Counted from the stretch's first letter, positions 27,972 through 37,433 are shown. The stretch: DNA of 64,000 nucleotides from Leptolyngbya ohadii IS1 (GCF_002215035.1 NZ_NKFP01000001.1:1175501-1239500); one strand, 5' to 3'. Numbers and translations: made by a program. Notes: generated by a model not told the origin, from the letters alone.

Positions 27972-28305
27972 AATAAGCGGTTGGAGTAAGGAAAATCGCG
28001 TTGAAAATAGGAATTAGTTAACAATGTGCTTTTTGTAAGGTGGGCATCTTACCTGCCCTTCAAAAATATTGCCTACTTTGTACACACAAGTCGCGCCTGT
28101 CAGTGTTCCAGTCCTTGCCGCCCCCCAAATCCCCTAATTCTGGGGGACTTCCGATCCCTTTGAGTTAGGCGATCTGCCTTCGGCGACTGCGCGAAGCGGT
28201 CGAGTGGTTTCACAAACAGAAAGTGTTTCTGCCAGCCAAGAGAAACTTGAGGATTCAAAGTCCCCCTTCTCGCTCCTCAGGAGCGGCAATTAACAAGTGG
28301 GGGAT
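27972..28305. other. Intergenic region with MITE-like element
   Basis: 334 bp between two minus-strand export genes. The right 190 bp or so is a repeat element (28119-28315). The left part (27972-28118) has no recognisable gene and should hold the promoter of the copolymerase gene if it is not co-transcribed. Confidence 0.6.
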
Positions 28306-28315
28306 TTAGGGGGCG
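28119..28315. mobile_element. MITE-like repeat with 16-bp terminal inverted repeats
   Basis: The left end CGCCCCCCAAATCCCC (28119-28134) pairs with the right end GGGGATTTAGGGGGCG (28300-28315) with one mismatch. Inside are a second short inverted pair (GGGGGACTT at 28142 and AGTCCCCCTT near 28259) and a hairpin-forming segment, GCCTTCGGCGACTGCGCGAAG, at about 28176-28196. It has no coding capacity. The right end supplies the stop codon of the export protein gene. Confidence 0.7.
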
Positions 28316-29535
28316 TCAGGAGTAGAAGGGGTCGCAGCAGGTGTATTACCAGATGTATTGCCAGATGTATTTCCGGGTACTGCCGTAGAAGTTGCGCCGC
28401 CAGCGGGAATGATGATGTTGGAACGGCTATCTGAATCAGCGGGAAACAGGTTTCCAAACAGAGTAAACACTGAAAAGAGTTGATTCACCGGACCCAGAAT
28501 GGTACTCAGATTGTCGGAGAGGGTGGCAATAAAGTTTCGTCCGACCAGCACCACATCCCGATTTTGCAGCACAGGATTGGTTGCTTCGTTGATGCTATCC
28601 GATAGGTCGATCGCAATTCGGCGACGCGTTACAGTGCCATCGCGGTTCAGGCGAACCAGTTCTACTGAGCTTCTGCGTGCCCGGCTGTTAAATCCGCCTG
28701 CTGTCAGAAGCACCTGATTCAGGGGAGTATTGGGCGGCACCTGCACCACTCCTGTCTGGCGGGTTTCTCCCAGCACACCCACCTGGATGGAGGCAGGGGA
28801 AACGGTGGCTGCCCCGATCAGTCCGGCTTCGCTGGGGTTCATGGGAGCGGCGGTCAGAATAATGCTGTCTCCGTCGCGCAGGGTAATGTCCTGACGTAAA
28901 TCACCGGACTGGAGCAGTTCCCAGAGGTTAATTTGAAAGGTTTCATCAACGCCCGATCGCCTTGCTCGAATCATCGTGATCTGCCGCAGATCTGCCTGGT
29001 AGGTAATGCCTCCTGCCTCCTGAATTGCCTGGGTGAGGGTGGGCAATTTGCCATCAGCAGCGTTGAGGCTATAGGAGCCGGGACGGTTCACTTCTCCAGT
29101 AATGGCAATCCGAAGCGGACTGACGGTGAGCAAACTGACGGTGATGGTGGGGTCACGCAGGATTTCGGTTTCAACATAGCGGGTTGTTAGCAGGTCTGCC
29201 GCTTCTTCGACGGTTAAACCCCAAATGGAAACGGCTCCCAGTCCAGAGAAGTTCACCGTGCCGTCTACCTGAATCTGATACTGGGCACTATACTCTGGAA
29301 TATTGGCGATCGTGACCGCAATTCGATCGCCTGCCGTAAACCGATAGGGTTCTGCCTGCATGACTTCCGTTCTGGATTGGGAATTTATGCCGCTGGCAGG
29401 GGCAATTGTTTCTGGGGTTGGTTCTACAATCGGTTCTGCAATCGTCCCTGGAAGGGTTTCACCGACGGCTACACGGGTATGACCCAGAAGCAAGGAAAGC
29501 GTGATCAGCACTGTCATTGTCCGGGAACTATTCAT
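28306..29535 (-). CDS. Wza-like outer-membrane polysaccharide export protein
   Basis: 409 residues with an N-terminal signal peptide (MTVLITLSLLLGHTRVAVG). A polysaccharide export domain follows at about residues 62-145 (YRFTAGDRIAVTIANIPEY), then two SLBB-type beta-grasp domains (about 150-235 and 250-330). The C-terminus is low-complexity, with a 12-bp DNA repeat encoding GNTS units. It probably forms the periplasmic/outer-membrane channel working with the copolymerase next door. The final codons and TAA (28306-28311) come from a MITE-like element, so the C-terminus has been remodelled. Confidence 0.88.
   Translation of the reverse strand: MNSSRTMTVLITLSLLLGHTRVAVGETLPGTIAEPIVEPTPETIAPASGINSQSRTEVMQAEPYRFTAGDRIAVTIANIPEYSAQYQIQVDGTVNFSGLGAVSIWGLTVEEAADLLTTRYVETEILRDPTITVSLLTVSPLRIAITGEVNRPGSYSLNAADGKLPTLTQAIQEAGGITYQADLRQITMIRARRSGVDETFQINLWELLQSGDLRQDITLRDGDSIILTAAPMNPSEAGLIGAATVSPASIQVGVLGETRQTGVVQVPPNTPLNQVLLTAGGFNSRARRSSVELVRLNRDGTVTRRRIAIDLSDSINEATNPVLQNRDVVLVGRNFIATLSDNLSTILGPVNQLFSVFTLFGNLFPADSDSRSNIIIPAGGATSTAVPGNTSGNTSGNTPAATPSTPDAP
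28341..28375. repeat. 12-bp tandem repeat in the export gene 3' end
   Basis: Three copies of GATGTATTGCCA (near-identical) encode Gly-Asn-Thr-Ser units near the C-terminus. Confidence 0.75.
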
Positions 29536-29742
29536 GTGCTTTTATAATTGCAATTCGTTTATCTTTTTACATTCCTAGCAATCCCAATTTACCGCCCCAA
29601 CTCCCAGTAAACCAGGACTTCCTGGAAAGTTATACACCGTAGACCCGATCACAAACAGCGGCGATCGAAGTTAAACGTTGCCTTATACCGCATCACAACT
29701 TCAGGGTTTCCAAAGTAGAGGAAGCAACCCCTCCTCTCAACC

Positions 29743-30573
29743 ATGACTCTTCATTCGATTGAACTGACCCTGAAAGCCGGACAGCGCGATCGTCGATACT
29801 GGCGCGATCTGTGGCGGTACCGCGAACTGTTTTATTTTCTGGCATGGCGCGATCTGCTGGTGCGCTACAAACAAACGGCGATCGGCATTGCCTGGGCGGT
29901 GATTCGTCCTTTTGTCACGATGATTGTGTTCAGCGTTGTCTTTGGCTATCTGGCAAAGCTGCCCTCGAACGGTGTTCCCTACCCAATTCTGGTGTTTTCG
30001 GCGATTCTGCCCTGGCAACTCTTCGCCAATGCCTTGTCGGAGTGCAGCCAAAGTCTGATTAGCAACGCTAATCTCATTTCCAAAGTGTATTTTCCCCGGC
30101 TGATTGTGCCTGCGAGCGCCATCATCGTCAGCCTAGTGGATTTCTTCATGGCAGGGATGATTTTGCTGGCGTTAATGGCGTGGTATAGCTTTCTCCCCAG
30201 CTGGCACATTGTAACGCTGCCCTGTTTTGTGCTGCTGGCACTGCTAACTTCAACGGGTGCTGGACTGTGGCTTGCAACCCTCAGCGTCAAATATCGAGAC
30301 TTTCGGGTGGTGGTGCCGTTTATTATCCAGTTCGGACTGTATATCTCGCCCGTGGGTTTTAGCAGCATCATTGTCCCCGCCGAGTGGCGCTGGCTCTATT
30401 CGCTGAATCCGATGGTGAGCGTGATTGACGGATTTCGCTGGGCAATTTTGGGTCAGTCAACAGAACTCTATCTGCCTGGATTTTTCCTCTCCAGTTTGCT
30501 GGCAGTGCTGGTGTTTGTCAGCGGGGTTCACTTCTTTCGGCGGTATGAACGCACCTTTGCAGATGTAATCTGA
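29743..30573 (+). CDS. ABC-2 type polysaccharide exporter permease (Wzm/TagG type)
   Basis: 276 residues with six membrane helices. The N-terminal amphipathic segment (YRELFYFLAWRDLLVRYKQT) and the motif IGIAWAVIRPF are typical of Wzm/KpsM-like permeases. With the ATPase starting 12 bp downstream it forms an exporter that flips lipid-linked polysaccharide across the inner membrane. It is the first gene of a long plus-strand operon; the 207 bp to the divergent export gene should contain its promoter. Confidence 0.93.
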   Translation: MTLHSIELTLKAGQRDRRYWRDLWRYRELFYFLAWRDLLVRYKQTAIGIAWAVIRPFVTMIVFSVVFGYLAKLPSNGVPYPILVFSAILPWQLFANALSECSQSLISNANLISKVYFPRLIVPASAIIVSLVDFFMAGMILLALMAWYSFLPSWHIVTLPCFVLLALLTSTGAGLWLATLSVKYRDFRVVVPFIIQFGLYISPVGFSSIIVPAEWRWLYSLNPMVSVIDGFRWAILGQSTELYLPGFFLSSLLAVLVFVSGVHFFRRYERTFADVI

Positions 30574-30585
30574 GGATTGGCAAGC

Positions 30586-31866
30586 ATGACAGACATTGTG
30601 GTGCAGGTGGAAAGCCTGAGCAAACGGTATATTCTGGGGCAGCAAAGCCAGCCATCCACGCTGCGATCTGCCCTGAGCGAAGGAATGCAGTCCCTCCAGC
30701 AGCGGTTAAGGGGTCGATCGCCTCGTCGTCAATCTGCTCCAGCGGAGGAATTCTGGGCATTGCAGGATGTGTCCTTCACGGTGAATCAGGGCGATCGGGT
30801 AGGGATCATCGGTCGCAACGGGGCGGGGAAATCAACGCTGCTCAAAATTTTGAGTCGGATTACAGAACCCACCTGCGGACAGGTACGCCTGCGGGGACGG
30901 GTTGCCAGCCTCCTGGAAGTGGGGACGGGCTTCCATCCGGAGTTAACTGGGCGGGAAAACATCTTCCTCAACGGCGCGATCCTGGGCATGAGTAAAGCCG
31001 AGATTCAGCGCAAGTTTGACGAAATTGTTGCCTTTGCCGAAGTCGAACGGTTTCTGGATACGCCCGTTAAGCGCTATTCCTCCGGGATGTACGTGCGGTT
31101 AGCCTTTGCCGTTGCTGCCCACCTGGAACCAGAAATCCTGATTGTGGATGAAGTGCTGGCAGTGGGAGACGTTCAGTTTCAGAAAAAATGCCTGGGCAAA
31201 ATGGGGCAGGTTGCCACGGAAGGGCGAACGGTTTTCTTTGTCAGCCATAACCTCGGCGCGATTAGCGCCCTCTGCGACAAGGCAATCTTTCTAGAACGAG
31301 GTCAACTGCGATCGATCGGGGCAACGGATCGGCTGGTCAAGATGTACCTGTCGGACGCTTTGCAAAACCAGGAAGAGAATCTGAGCAATCTGAGGCTGCG
31401 GGGATATGGCGAGAAGATTCAGTTTCTCGATATCAAACTGCTGGCGGAGGATGGTATTCAGGTATTTGGCGAACCGATCCAGTATGAACTGACGCTGCGA
31501 TCGGCGATCGACATGGACGGCTTGAGTATTGGCTCCAGCTTTTTTAATCAGGGTGGAACCTGCATCGGCTCGCTGCTGTCGGACGAATTCTCGGTGAGAC
31601 GGAACGAAGTTCTCAAATTGCGCTTAACGGTTTCGAGTTTAAATCTGGCACCGGATTCCTACTACGCGGGATTTAGTATTGGATTTGGACACAAAGAGGG
31701 CACTCGAAAGGATCTAGACATTGTGATTGGCAAGCCTGCCTTTGAAATCGTGCCCAAGGTGAACAGCGATTATCACCTGACGAACTGGAATTCCAACTGG
31801 GGTAGTGTTGCGTTCCGAGATGTGAAATTAACCGTTCATAGAACGGAGAAAAGTTTGTTGAGCTAA
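30586..31866 (+). CDS. ABC exporter ATPase with carbohydrate-binding C-terminal domain (Wzt type)
   Basis: 426 residues from the ATG at 30586; a TTG at 30577 is possible. The ATPase domain (about 1-250) has GRNGAGKSTLL, signature YSSGMYVRLAFAVA, Walker B ILIVDEVLAVGD and switch His in FVSHNL. The last 165 residues form a beta-rich domain like the Wzt C-terminus. That domain reads the cap of the O-polysaccharide before export, so chains finished by neighbouring transferases may be selected. It pairs with the permease just upstream. Confidence 0.93.
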   Translation: MTDIVVQVESLSKRYILGQQSQPSTLRSALSEGMQSLQQRLRGRSPRRQSAPAEEFWALQDVSFTVNQGDRVGIIGRNGAGKSTLLKILSRITEPTCGQVRLRGRVASLLEVGTGFHPELTGRENIFLNGAILGMSKAEIQRKFDEIVAFAEVERFLDTPVKRYSSGMYVRLAFAVAAHLEPEILIVDEVLAVGDVQFQKKCLGKMGQVATEGRTVFFVSHNLGAISALCDKAIFLERGQLRSIGATDRLVKMYLSDALQNQEENLSNLRLRGYGEKIQFLDIKLLAEDGIQVFGEPIQYELTLRSAIDMDGLSIGSSFFNQGGTCIGSLLSDEFSVRRNEVLKLRLTVSSLNLAPDSYYAGFSIGFGHKEGTRKDLDIVIGKPAFEIVPKVNSDYHLTNWNSNWGSVAFRDVKLTVHRTEKSLLS

Positions 31867-31879
31867 ATTTTGAAATTTT

Positions 31880-32686
31880 ATGAACAACGCTGAAACGATT
31901 CTCAGAGATTTACAGCAGGATTACGAGTCAAAACATTTCGACGGCTATTTTCAGGCAGAGCGGCATGAGATGCTGAAGTACATCCCCCCGGACGCGAAAA
32001 CGATTCTAGATGTGGGCTGTGCGGGCGGGAGTTTTGGTCAGTTGCTCAAGCAGGAACGAACCGTTGAAGTTTGGGGAATTGAACCATCAGCAGCGGCAGC
32101 TCACGCAGCAAACGATCGCCTCGATCGCGTGATGTGCGATATCTTCTCCAGTCATTTAGATTTGCCCAAACGATATTTCGACTGCATTATTTTTAATGAT
32201 GTATTGGAACATCTTGTCGATCCCGATGCTGCCCTAAATTTATGTCATGACCTGTTGAGCGATCGGGGTGTGATTGTTGCTTCAATTCCCAACGTGCGCT
32301 ACTTCGATAATATTTGGAATTTGCTGATTCTGAAAAAATGGGAATACACAGACTGGGGAATTCTCGACAGAACGCATCTGCGGTTTTTTACCTATCGCAG
32401 CATTGAACAAACCTTCGCGAAGGCGGGTTATGCGATCGATCGATTAGAGGGAATTAATCCCTTAGAAACAATGCACCCTCATCATTTACGACGGTTTAAC
32501 CTGCTGAATTGGCTGTCTTCCAAACGGGTAGGAGATATGCGCTATTTGCAGTTTGCCGTGATTGCGCGTTCAAAAGTGATCCGTTCAGAAATTTCCCATA
32601 AAGTTACTCGTCCAGAAATTACTCGTTCAGAAATTACTGATTCAACCGTTTCGTATTTAGCTGCATCCGGGAGCGATCGTGCCTAA
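31880..32686 (+). CDS. Class I SAM-dependent methyltransferase
   Basis: 268 residues. The SAM-binding motif ILDVGCAGGSFG is near residue 41, followed by FDCIIFNDVLEHLVDP and a Methyltransf_23-type fold. In ABC-exporter polysaccharide loci, such enzymes can methylate the terminal sugar that caps chain growth and is read by the Wzt C-terminal domain; that role is plausible here but unproven. The C-terminal 25 residues are repetitive (Arg-Ser/Pro-Glu-Ile-Thr). Its stop overlaps the start of the next gene by 8 bp. Confidence 0.88.
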   Translation: MNNAETILRDLQQDYESKHFDGYFQAERHEMLKYIPPDAKTILDVGCAGGSFGQLLKQERTVEVWGIEPSAAAAHAANDRLDRVMCDIFSSHLDLPKRYFDCIIFNDVLEHLVDPDAALNLCHDLLSDRGVIVASIPNVRYFDNIWNLLILKKWEYTDWGILDRTHLRFFTYRSIEQTFAKAGYAIDRLEGINPLETMHPHHLRRFNLLNWLSSKRVGDMRYLQFAVIARSKVIRSEISHKVTRPEITRSEITDSTVSYLAASGSDRA

Positions 32687-33650
32687 AGTCAGCGTTATTA
32701 TTCCCAACTACAACCATGCGCGATTTCTATCGCAGCGCATTCTCAGCATTCTCAACCAGACCTATCAAGATTTTGAGATAATCTATCTTGATGATGCCTC
32801 TACGGATAACAGCAATGAAGTCTTTGCCCGGTTCGCAGATGCACCTCAAGTCAGCGCAACCATCTGTAATTCAGTAAACAGCGGTTCTCCCTTCAAGCAG
32901 TGGCATAAAGGCATTCAGCAGGCGACAGGAGAATACGTCTGGATCGCGGAATCGGATGACTACGCCGCGCCCAATTTTCTAGAAACCCTGGTGCCCCTGC
33001 TGGATCGATCGCCGCAGGTGGGATTAGCGTACGGTCAGTCCTATCAGGTGGATGAGCAAAACCGCCCCTTTGCCACAATGCACTGGTGGACAGATGACCT
33101 CAGCAACGATCGCTGGCGCAAGGATTTCGTCAACCGGGGGATTGATGAGTGCAGCAATTTCCTGCTGTTCAAAAATACGATTCCTAATGCAAGCGGGGTG
33201 TTAATCCGGCGATCGGCTCTGGAACAAATTCCCATCGGTGATACGGCGCTGTCTCTCTGTGGAGATTGGCTGACCTGGATTCGGCTCCTGCTCCACTGGG
33301 ATATTGCCTTTAGCCATCAACTGCTGAACTACTTTCGCCATCACACCACCTCTGTCCGCAAGAAAACCTCTGAGGCAGTTTTTTTACGCGAACGGATGCA
33401 CATTTTCGCTTTTGTGAATCAGCAGCTTTCCCTGTCGCCTACCGTCTCAGAGCGGGCAAAGGAAACTCTGATTCGAGACTGGCTACACCTGATGTTTAGG
33501 ACACCAGAGACGATCGATTTTTCTTTGGGATGGTCTCTCTATCAGGCGGCAAGGGCGTGCGATCCGCTGGTGGAAGGACGGGTTTTGAAGCAGATTAGCC
33601 GATCGGCTATGAGAAGGCTGGCACAAAAACTGCAATTATCCGGTGCGTAG
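32679..33650 (+). CDS. Glycosyltransferase family 2
   Basis: 323 residues from a GTG that overlaps the methyltransferase stop. The GT-A fold begins VSVIIPNYNHARFL, has LDDASTDNS near residue 35 and ESDDY near 92. It belongs to the plus-strand exporter operon and should add a sugar to the exported glycan. Confidence 0.9.
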   Translation: MPKVSVIIPNYNHARFLSQRILSILNQTYQDFEIIYLDDASTDNSNEVFARFADAPQVSATICNSVNSGSPFKQWHKGIQQATGEYVWIAESDDYAAPNFLETLVPLLDRSPQVGLAYGQSYQVDEQNRPFATMHWWTDDLSNDRWRKDFVNRGIDECSNFLLFKNTIPNASGVLIRRSALEQIPIGDTALSLCGDWLTWIRLLLHWDIAFSHQLLNYFRHHTTSVRKKTSEAVFLRERMHIFAFVNQQLSLSPTVSERAKETLIRDWLHLMFRTPETIDFSLGWSLYQAARACDPLVEGRVLKQISRSAMRRLAQKLQLSGA

Positions 33651-33658
33651 GAAAGAAC

Positions 33659-34951
33659 ATGATGAGACTGCTAATTCTATTACCTTCTAGAGGTCGTGGG
33701 GGCGCAGAAGGCTATGCGCTGACGATCGCCCAAGCAGCGCTTCAAAAGGGCTGGGATGTCCATCTAGCAATGCAGCACACAGCGGAGACAGCCTCCCTGA
33801 TTGAAGATTTTTGTGCCCTGTCCGTTTCCTATCACCCTCTCGCGATCGGCGAAGTTCACGATCCAAAGGTTGAAACTGCCGGAAAACATATGCTGCGCTG
33901 CGTTAAAACGGCTGAATTGCTGATTCGCCTCAAACCGGACGTGGTGCAGATCGTCCTCCCCTGGCAGAATTTAGGACGGGGCAGTGTGTTTGCCTGTGGC
34001 TTGCTAAAAATTCCTACGATGGTTGTGTTTCAGCTTGCGCCCCAAAAGCTGTCGTTTAGCGCCAGAATGCAATCCCTTTACGCCTGGGCACAGGCAAGAA
34101 ATCAGCGATGGGTTGCAGTTTCCGAGCATAATCGCCGGATCATCAGCCAATCCTTTAACCTGCCGCTTGGCTGCATTCACCGCATCTATAACGGGGCATC
34201 TTCTAAAGCGTCTCTGGCGGGGAATTCACAGGAGCAGGATACGCCAACGGTTGAACAAACAGTTGAACAAATAGTTGAACAAACGGTTGAACCAACTACA
34301 GCTCTGCGCGATCGCATTCGTCAGGAATTGGGCTTACCCCAGGACAGCCGAATAATTCTCACGGTGGGGCGGCTCTGCTGGCAAAAGGGCTACCATCTGC
34401 TGGGGCAAACCGTTTCTCACCTGATTCGGAATTTTCCCGATATTCATTTTGTCTGGGTGGGAACCGGAGAATTCCAGGCAGAACTGACTCAGCAGTTGCA
34501 GGACTATGGGGTTGCGGAAAAAGTCACGCTGTTGGGCAGGCGATCGGATATCCCCGATTTGCTTCAGGCATCCGATCTATTTGTGTTTCCCACCCTGTAC
34601 GAGGGACAGCCCTTTGCCCTGCTAGAAGCCCTATCGATGGGTTGCCCTGTGGTCAGCACCGATGCCAGCGGTATTCCCGAAATCATCACCCACAACGTTC
34701 ATGGGGTTCTCTGCCGCACCGATGATAGCTGCGACCTATTCAATGCTATTCACTGGGCACTTCAGCACCCGATTCAGATGCAGGAAATGGCACATCGGGC
34801 GATCGATCGCGCCGCAGAATTTTCCGAAGCGCGAATGCTGCAAGAAACGCTAGAGCATTTGCAAAAACTGTCTGAATGCGAAGAAAAACCCACCGTCGTT
34901 TCTCTAAATTCACTTGAACAGCATGGAAAACCTGATTTTGCGGGATACTAA
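33659..34951 (+). CDS. Glycosyltransferase family 4
   Basis: 430 residues with a GT-B fold. The N-terminal domain has a glycine-rich loop (SRGRGGAEGYALT). The C-terminal domain has VGRLCWQKGYHLL and the acidic pair in PTLYEGQPFALLEALSMGCP. Residues about 197-213 between domains are a Thr-Val-Glu-Gln repeat encoded by 12-bp units. It follows the previous gene by 8 bp. The donor sugar is not predictable. Confidence 0.9.
   Translation: MMRLLILLPSRGRGGAEGYALTIAQAALQKGWDVHLAMQHTAETASLIEDFCALSVSYHPLAIGEVHDPKVETAGKHMLRCVKTAELLIRLKPDVVQIVLPWQNLGRGSVFACGLLKIPTMVVFQLAPQKLSFSARMQSLYAWAQARNQRWVAVSEHNRRIISQSFNLPLGCIHRIYNGASSKASLAGNSQEQDTPTVEQTVEQIVEQTVEPTTALRDRIRQELGLPQDSRIILTVGRLCWQKGYHLLGQTVSHLIRNFPDIHFVWVGTGEFQAELTQQLQDYGVAEKVTLLGRRSDIPDLLQASDLFVFPTLYEGQPFALLEALSMGCPVVSTDASGIPEIITHNVHGVLCRTDDSCDLFNAIHWALQHPIQMQEMAHRAIDRAAEFSEARMLQETLEHLQKLSECEEKPTVVSLNSLEQHGKPDFAGY
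34247..34295. repeat. 12-bp tandem repeat in a glycosyltransferase linker
   Basis: Four imperfect copies of ACGGTTGAACAA encode TVEQ units between the two GT-B domains. Confidence 0.85.
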
Positions 34952-36038
34952 TCGGGTTCGCTTAACCAGTTGGGGCAAATACGGCTACAGCAGCACCAAG
35001 CGCACTCTGCAAATTGCCAATATTATCTCGATCGCCGGATTCGACCTTGTGGATATGCCCAGGAAGGTGACGCTAAACCGCTGGCAGCGCTACGCAAAAG
35101 GGCTATATTTTCTGAATAAATTTCGCTTTCCGATCAAGCCCGATCCGCGCATGATTGCCTTTTGCGGCTATTCCTACGAGGTTTACCGTCAGGCTTTTAG
35201 CCAGCACTGCGGCAAGAAGCTATTTCTGCTGGAGGAACCCAATAATTTTATTGCTTACTATGCCGCCCAGGAAGCCGGATTCAAAATTTTGGTACTGCCC
35301 CACAACCTGGAGACCCTGATGGCAGGCAGCGATTTCTTTACGGGTCGTGGATTACCCCACTGTCTTGAAATGGAGATTCACCATCTGGCAATGGCGGATG
35401 CGGTGTTTTGTATTTCCCGCGAGGAACAGTGGCTTTTGCGATCGCGCCAGGTCGAAGCTGATTTGCTGCCCTATTACCCGCCGGAACAGGAAATTTCCGA
35501 TCTGCTAAAAATTCGCGATGCCCGACAAAAGCTATCTGCTGAGAAAAGACCTTTCCTGATGCTGGGGAGTGCGATTAATGCCCATACGCTAGCCGGGATG
35601 ATCGTTCAGATTGAATGGTTGAAACAGATTTATGAATCGCTGCCGTTTGAAGTCGATATCGTTGGCTATGGCACCGAGCAGCTTCAGCCCTACATTGAGG
35701 GACATCCTGCCTTCAGACTCCACGGTACGGTTGAGCCGCAGCAGCTAGAGGCAATGACCATCAACGCCAGAGCCATGTTAATTCACCAGTCCAGCGGTGT
35801 GGGCGCACTCACCCGCATTCCCGAAATGCTAGTAGCAGGTGTTCCCGTGATCGCAAATAGCCATGCTGCTAGGAGTGCATTCCATTATCCGGGCGTATCG
35901 ATTTATAACAACCCAGATGAACTGGCAACACTGATACAAGAACCGCTAGAGGAACCAGCCTTAATTCCTTCGCCGATCGTCGATGAGAAACGGTTGATTC
36001 ATGCTGTGCAATGCCTCAGCCACCGGGTTCGTGAATAG
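34914..36038 (+). CDS. Glycosyltransferase, GT4-like
   Basis: 374 residues; the ATG at 34914 overlaps the upstream gene by 38 bp and a second ATG at 34923 is equally plausible. The C-terminal half has a GT-B donor domain (FLMLGSAINAHTLAGM, VDIVGYG, FRLHGTVEPQQLEAM, IPEMLVAGVPVIANSH). The N-terminal half has no strong motif I recognise beyond LVLPHNLETL. It lies in the exporter operon. The class call is moderate because the acidic EX7E motif is weak. Confidence 0.78.
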   Translation: MNSMENLILRDTNRVRLTSWGKYGYSSTKRTLQIANIISIAGFDLVDMPRKVTLNRWQRYAKGLYFLNKFRFPIKPDPRMIAFCGYSYEVYRQAFSQHCGKKLFLLEEPNNFIAYYAAQEAGFKILVLPHNLETLMAGSDFFTGRGLPHCLEMEIHHLAMADAVFCISREEQWLLRSRQVEADLLPYYPPEQEISDLLKIRDARQKLSAEKRPFLMLGSAINAHTLAGMIVQIEWLKQIYESLPFEVDIVGYGTEQLQPYIEGHPAFRLHGTVEPQQLEAMTINARAMLIHQSSGVGALTRIPEMLVAGVPVIANSHAARSAFHYPGVSIYNNPDELATLIQEPLEEPALIPSPIVDEKRLIHAVQCLSHRVRE

Positions 36039-36096
36039 CTATATTAATGGATCAGTCAACAGGAAATAAATCATAAAACATAACCTTTAACAATCA

Positions 36097-37374
36097 ATGA
36101 ATATTGCGTTTATCAGCTACGAGTACCCGCCGGATACTGCCCTGGGGGGAATTGCGACCTATGTGGCTCAGGCAGCTCGGATGTTAGTGCAGCGGGGGCA
36201 TCACGTTGAAGTTTTTGCCGCAGGCGATCGATCAGTCAGGACGGTTGAGGCAGGGATTGTCGTCCATCGGGTTGTAACCCCGCAGCGGTCAGATTTCTCA
36301 AAGGCGATCGCCCCCATTTTTGCAGCCCGTCATCGTCAAACCCAGTTTGATGTTCTCGAAGCTACCGACATTGATGCGCCTGCTCGTGATGCAGTCCAGC
36401 TTGTCCCCGATATAGCGCTGGTCGTAAAACTGCATACACCAACCTTCCTGATGCAGGAAATCAGCGAGATCAAGCCTTCCCTATCCCAAAAGCTGCGCTG
36501 GCATCTGGGCACTTTGCGACGAGGACAGCCCCCCCGACCCTACCCCCGGTTTCACTACGCCCCCAGCACGGATATTGAGCGATTTCAGGCTCTTGATGCG
36601 GATATAATCGCTGCTCCCTCGATCGCCATTGGGGAAGTGCTAAAAAGCCGCTGGCAGCTCAATGCCGATACATTCTCCCTTGTTCCCCTGCCCTATCTTC
36701 CTGCGCCGGAACTGCTCGCGATTCCAGCCAACACCCAGACGAATACTATTACCTTTCTGGGACGGCTCGAAATTCGCAAAGGCGTTTTGGATCTGGCAAA
36801 AGCAGTCCCGCTGATTCTGCGTCAATGCCCCAATGCCAAATTTCGCTTTGTTGGTTCCGCCTGGAACTCGCCGCACAGAGATCTGGATATGCGCCAGTAT
36901 CTTGAACGTCAGCTGTACCGCTATCACCACGCTCTAGAGTTCACGGGAAAGGTTTCCCTGGCTGAGATTCCGTCCTTTCTTGAAAAAACAGATATTTGCG
37001 TCTTTCCCAGCCTGTGGGAGAGTTTTGGATTAGTCTGTCTGGAAGCAATGGCAGCCGCTCGCGGCGTGGTGGGCAGCAGTGCAGGAGGTATGGCAGAAAT
37101 TTTGCAGGGTGAAGTCGGACGATTGGTTCCCCCCACCAGTCCTGAGCAGATCGCCGCAGCCGTCGTTGAACTGTTGCAGAATCCTGCCCTGCGAATGCAG
37201 TTGGGTCAGGCAGCACGCGATCGAGTTCTGACGGAATATAGCCTGGAACGGATTGGCAGAATGCAGGAAGATAGCTACATTCAGGCAATTCAAAGACGAC
37301 GGGCGATCGACTCCCGCTCCAAACAGGTAGATTCTCAGGTAATACATTCTCAGGTAATAAGTAGGTGGTTGTAA
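36097..37374 (+). CDS. Glycosyltransferase family 4
   Basis: 425 residues. The GT4 N-terminus is MNIAFISYEYPPDTALGGIA. The donor domain has FLGRLEIRKGVLDLAKA, FVGSAW, and the acidic motif FPSLWESFGLVCLEAMAAARG. The C-terminal 20 residues repeat Gln-Val-Ile-His-Ser. It starts 58 bp after the previous gene. Two G+C-rich hairpins follow it. Confidence 0.92.
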   Translation: MNIAFISYEYPPDTALGGIATYVAQAARMLVQRGHHVEVFAAGDRSVRTVEAGIVVHRVVTPQRSDFSKAIAPIFAARHRQTQFDVLEATDIDAPARDAVQLVPDIALVVKLHTPTFLMQEISEIKPSLSQKLRWHLGTLRRGQPPRPYPRFHYAPSTDIERFQALDADIIAAPSIAIGEVLKSRWQLNADTFSLVPLPYLPAPELLAIPANTQTNTITFLGRLEIRKGVLDLAKAVPLILRQCPNAKFRFVGSAWNSPHRDLDMRQYLERQLYRYHHALEFTGKVSLAEIPSFLEKTDICVFPSLWESFGLVCLEAMAAARGVVGSSAGGMAEILQGEVGRLVPPTSPEQIAAAVVELLQNPALRMQLGQAARDRVLTEYSLERIGRMQEDSYIQAIQRRRAIDSRSKQVDSQVIHSQVISRWL

Positions 37375-37396
37375 TTATTTATGAGATAGAGGGGGT

Positions 37397-37433
37397 CTGG
37401 GGCTTCGCCCCAGGGTGGGGGCACATCCCCCAC
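37397..37433 (+). terminator. Two consecutive G+C-rich hairpins, possible terminator
   Basis: CTGGGGCTTCGCCCCAG (37397-37413) folds as a 7-bp stem with a CTTCG-like loop, and GTGGGGGCACATCCCCCAC (37415-37433) as an 8-bp stem. They sit 23 bp after the glycosyltransferase stop. No T-run follows, so this may instead be a dispersed repeat. Confidence 0.4.
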
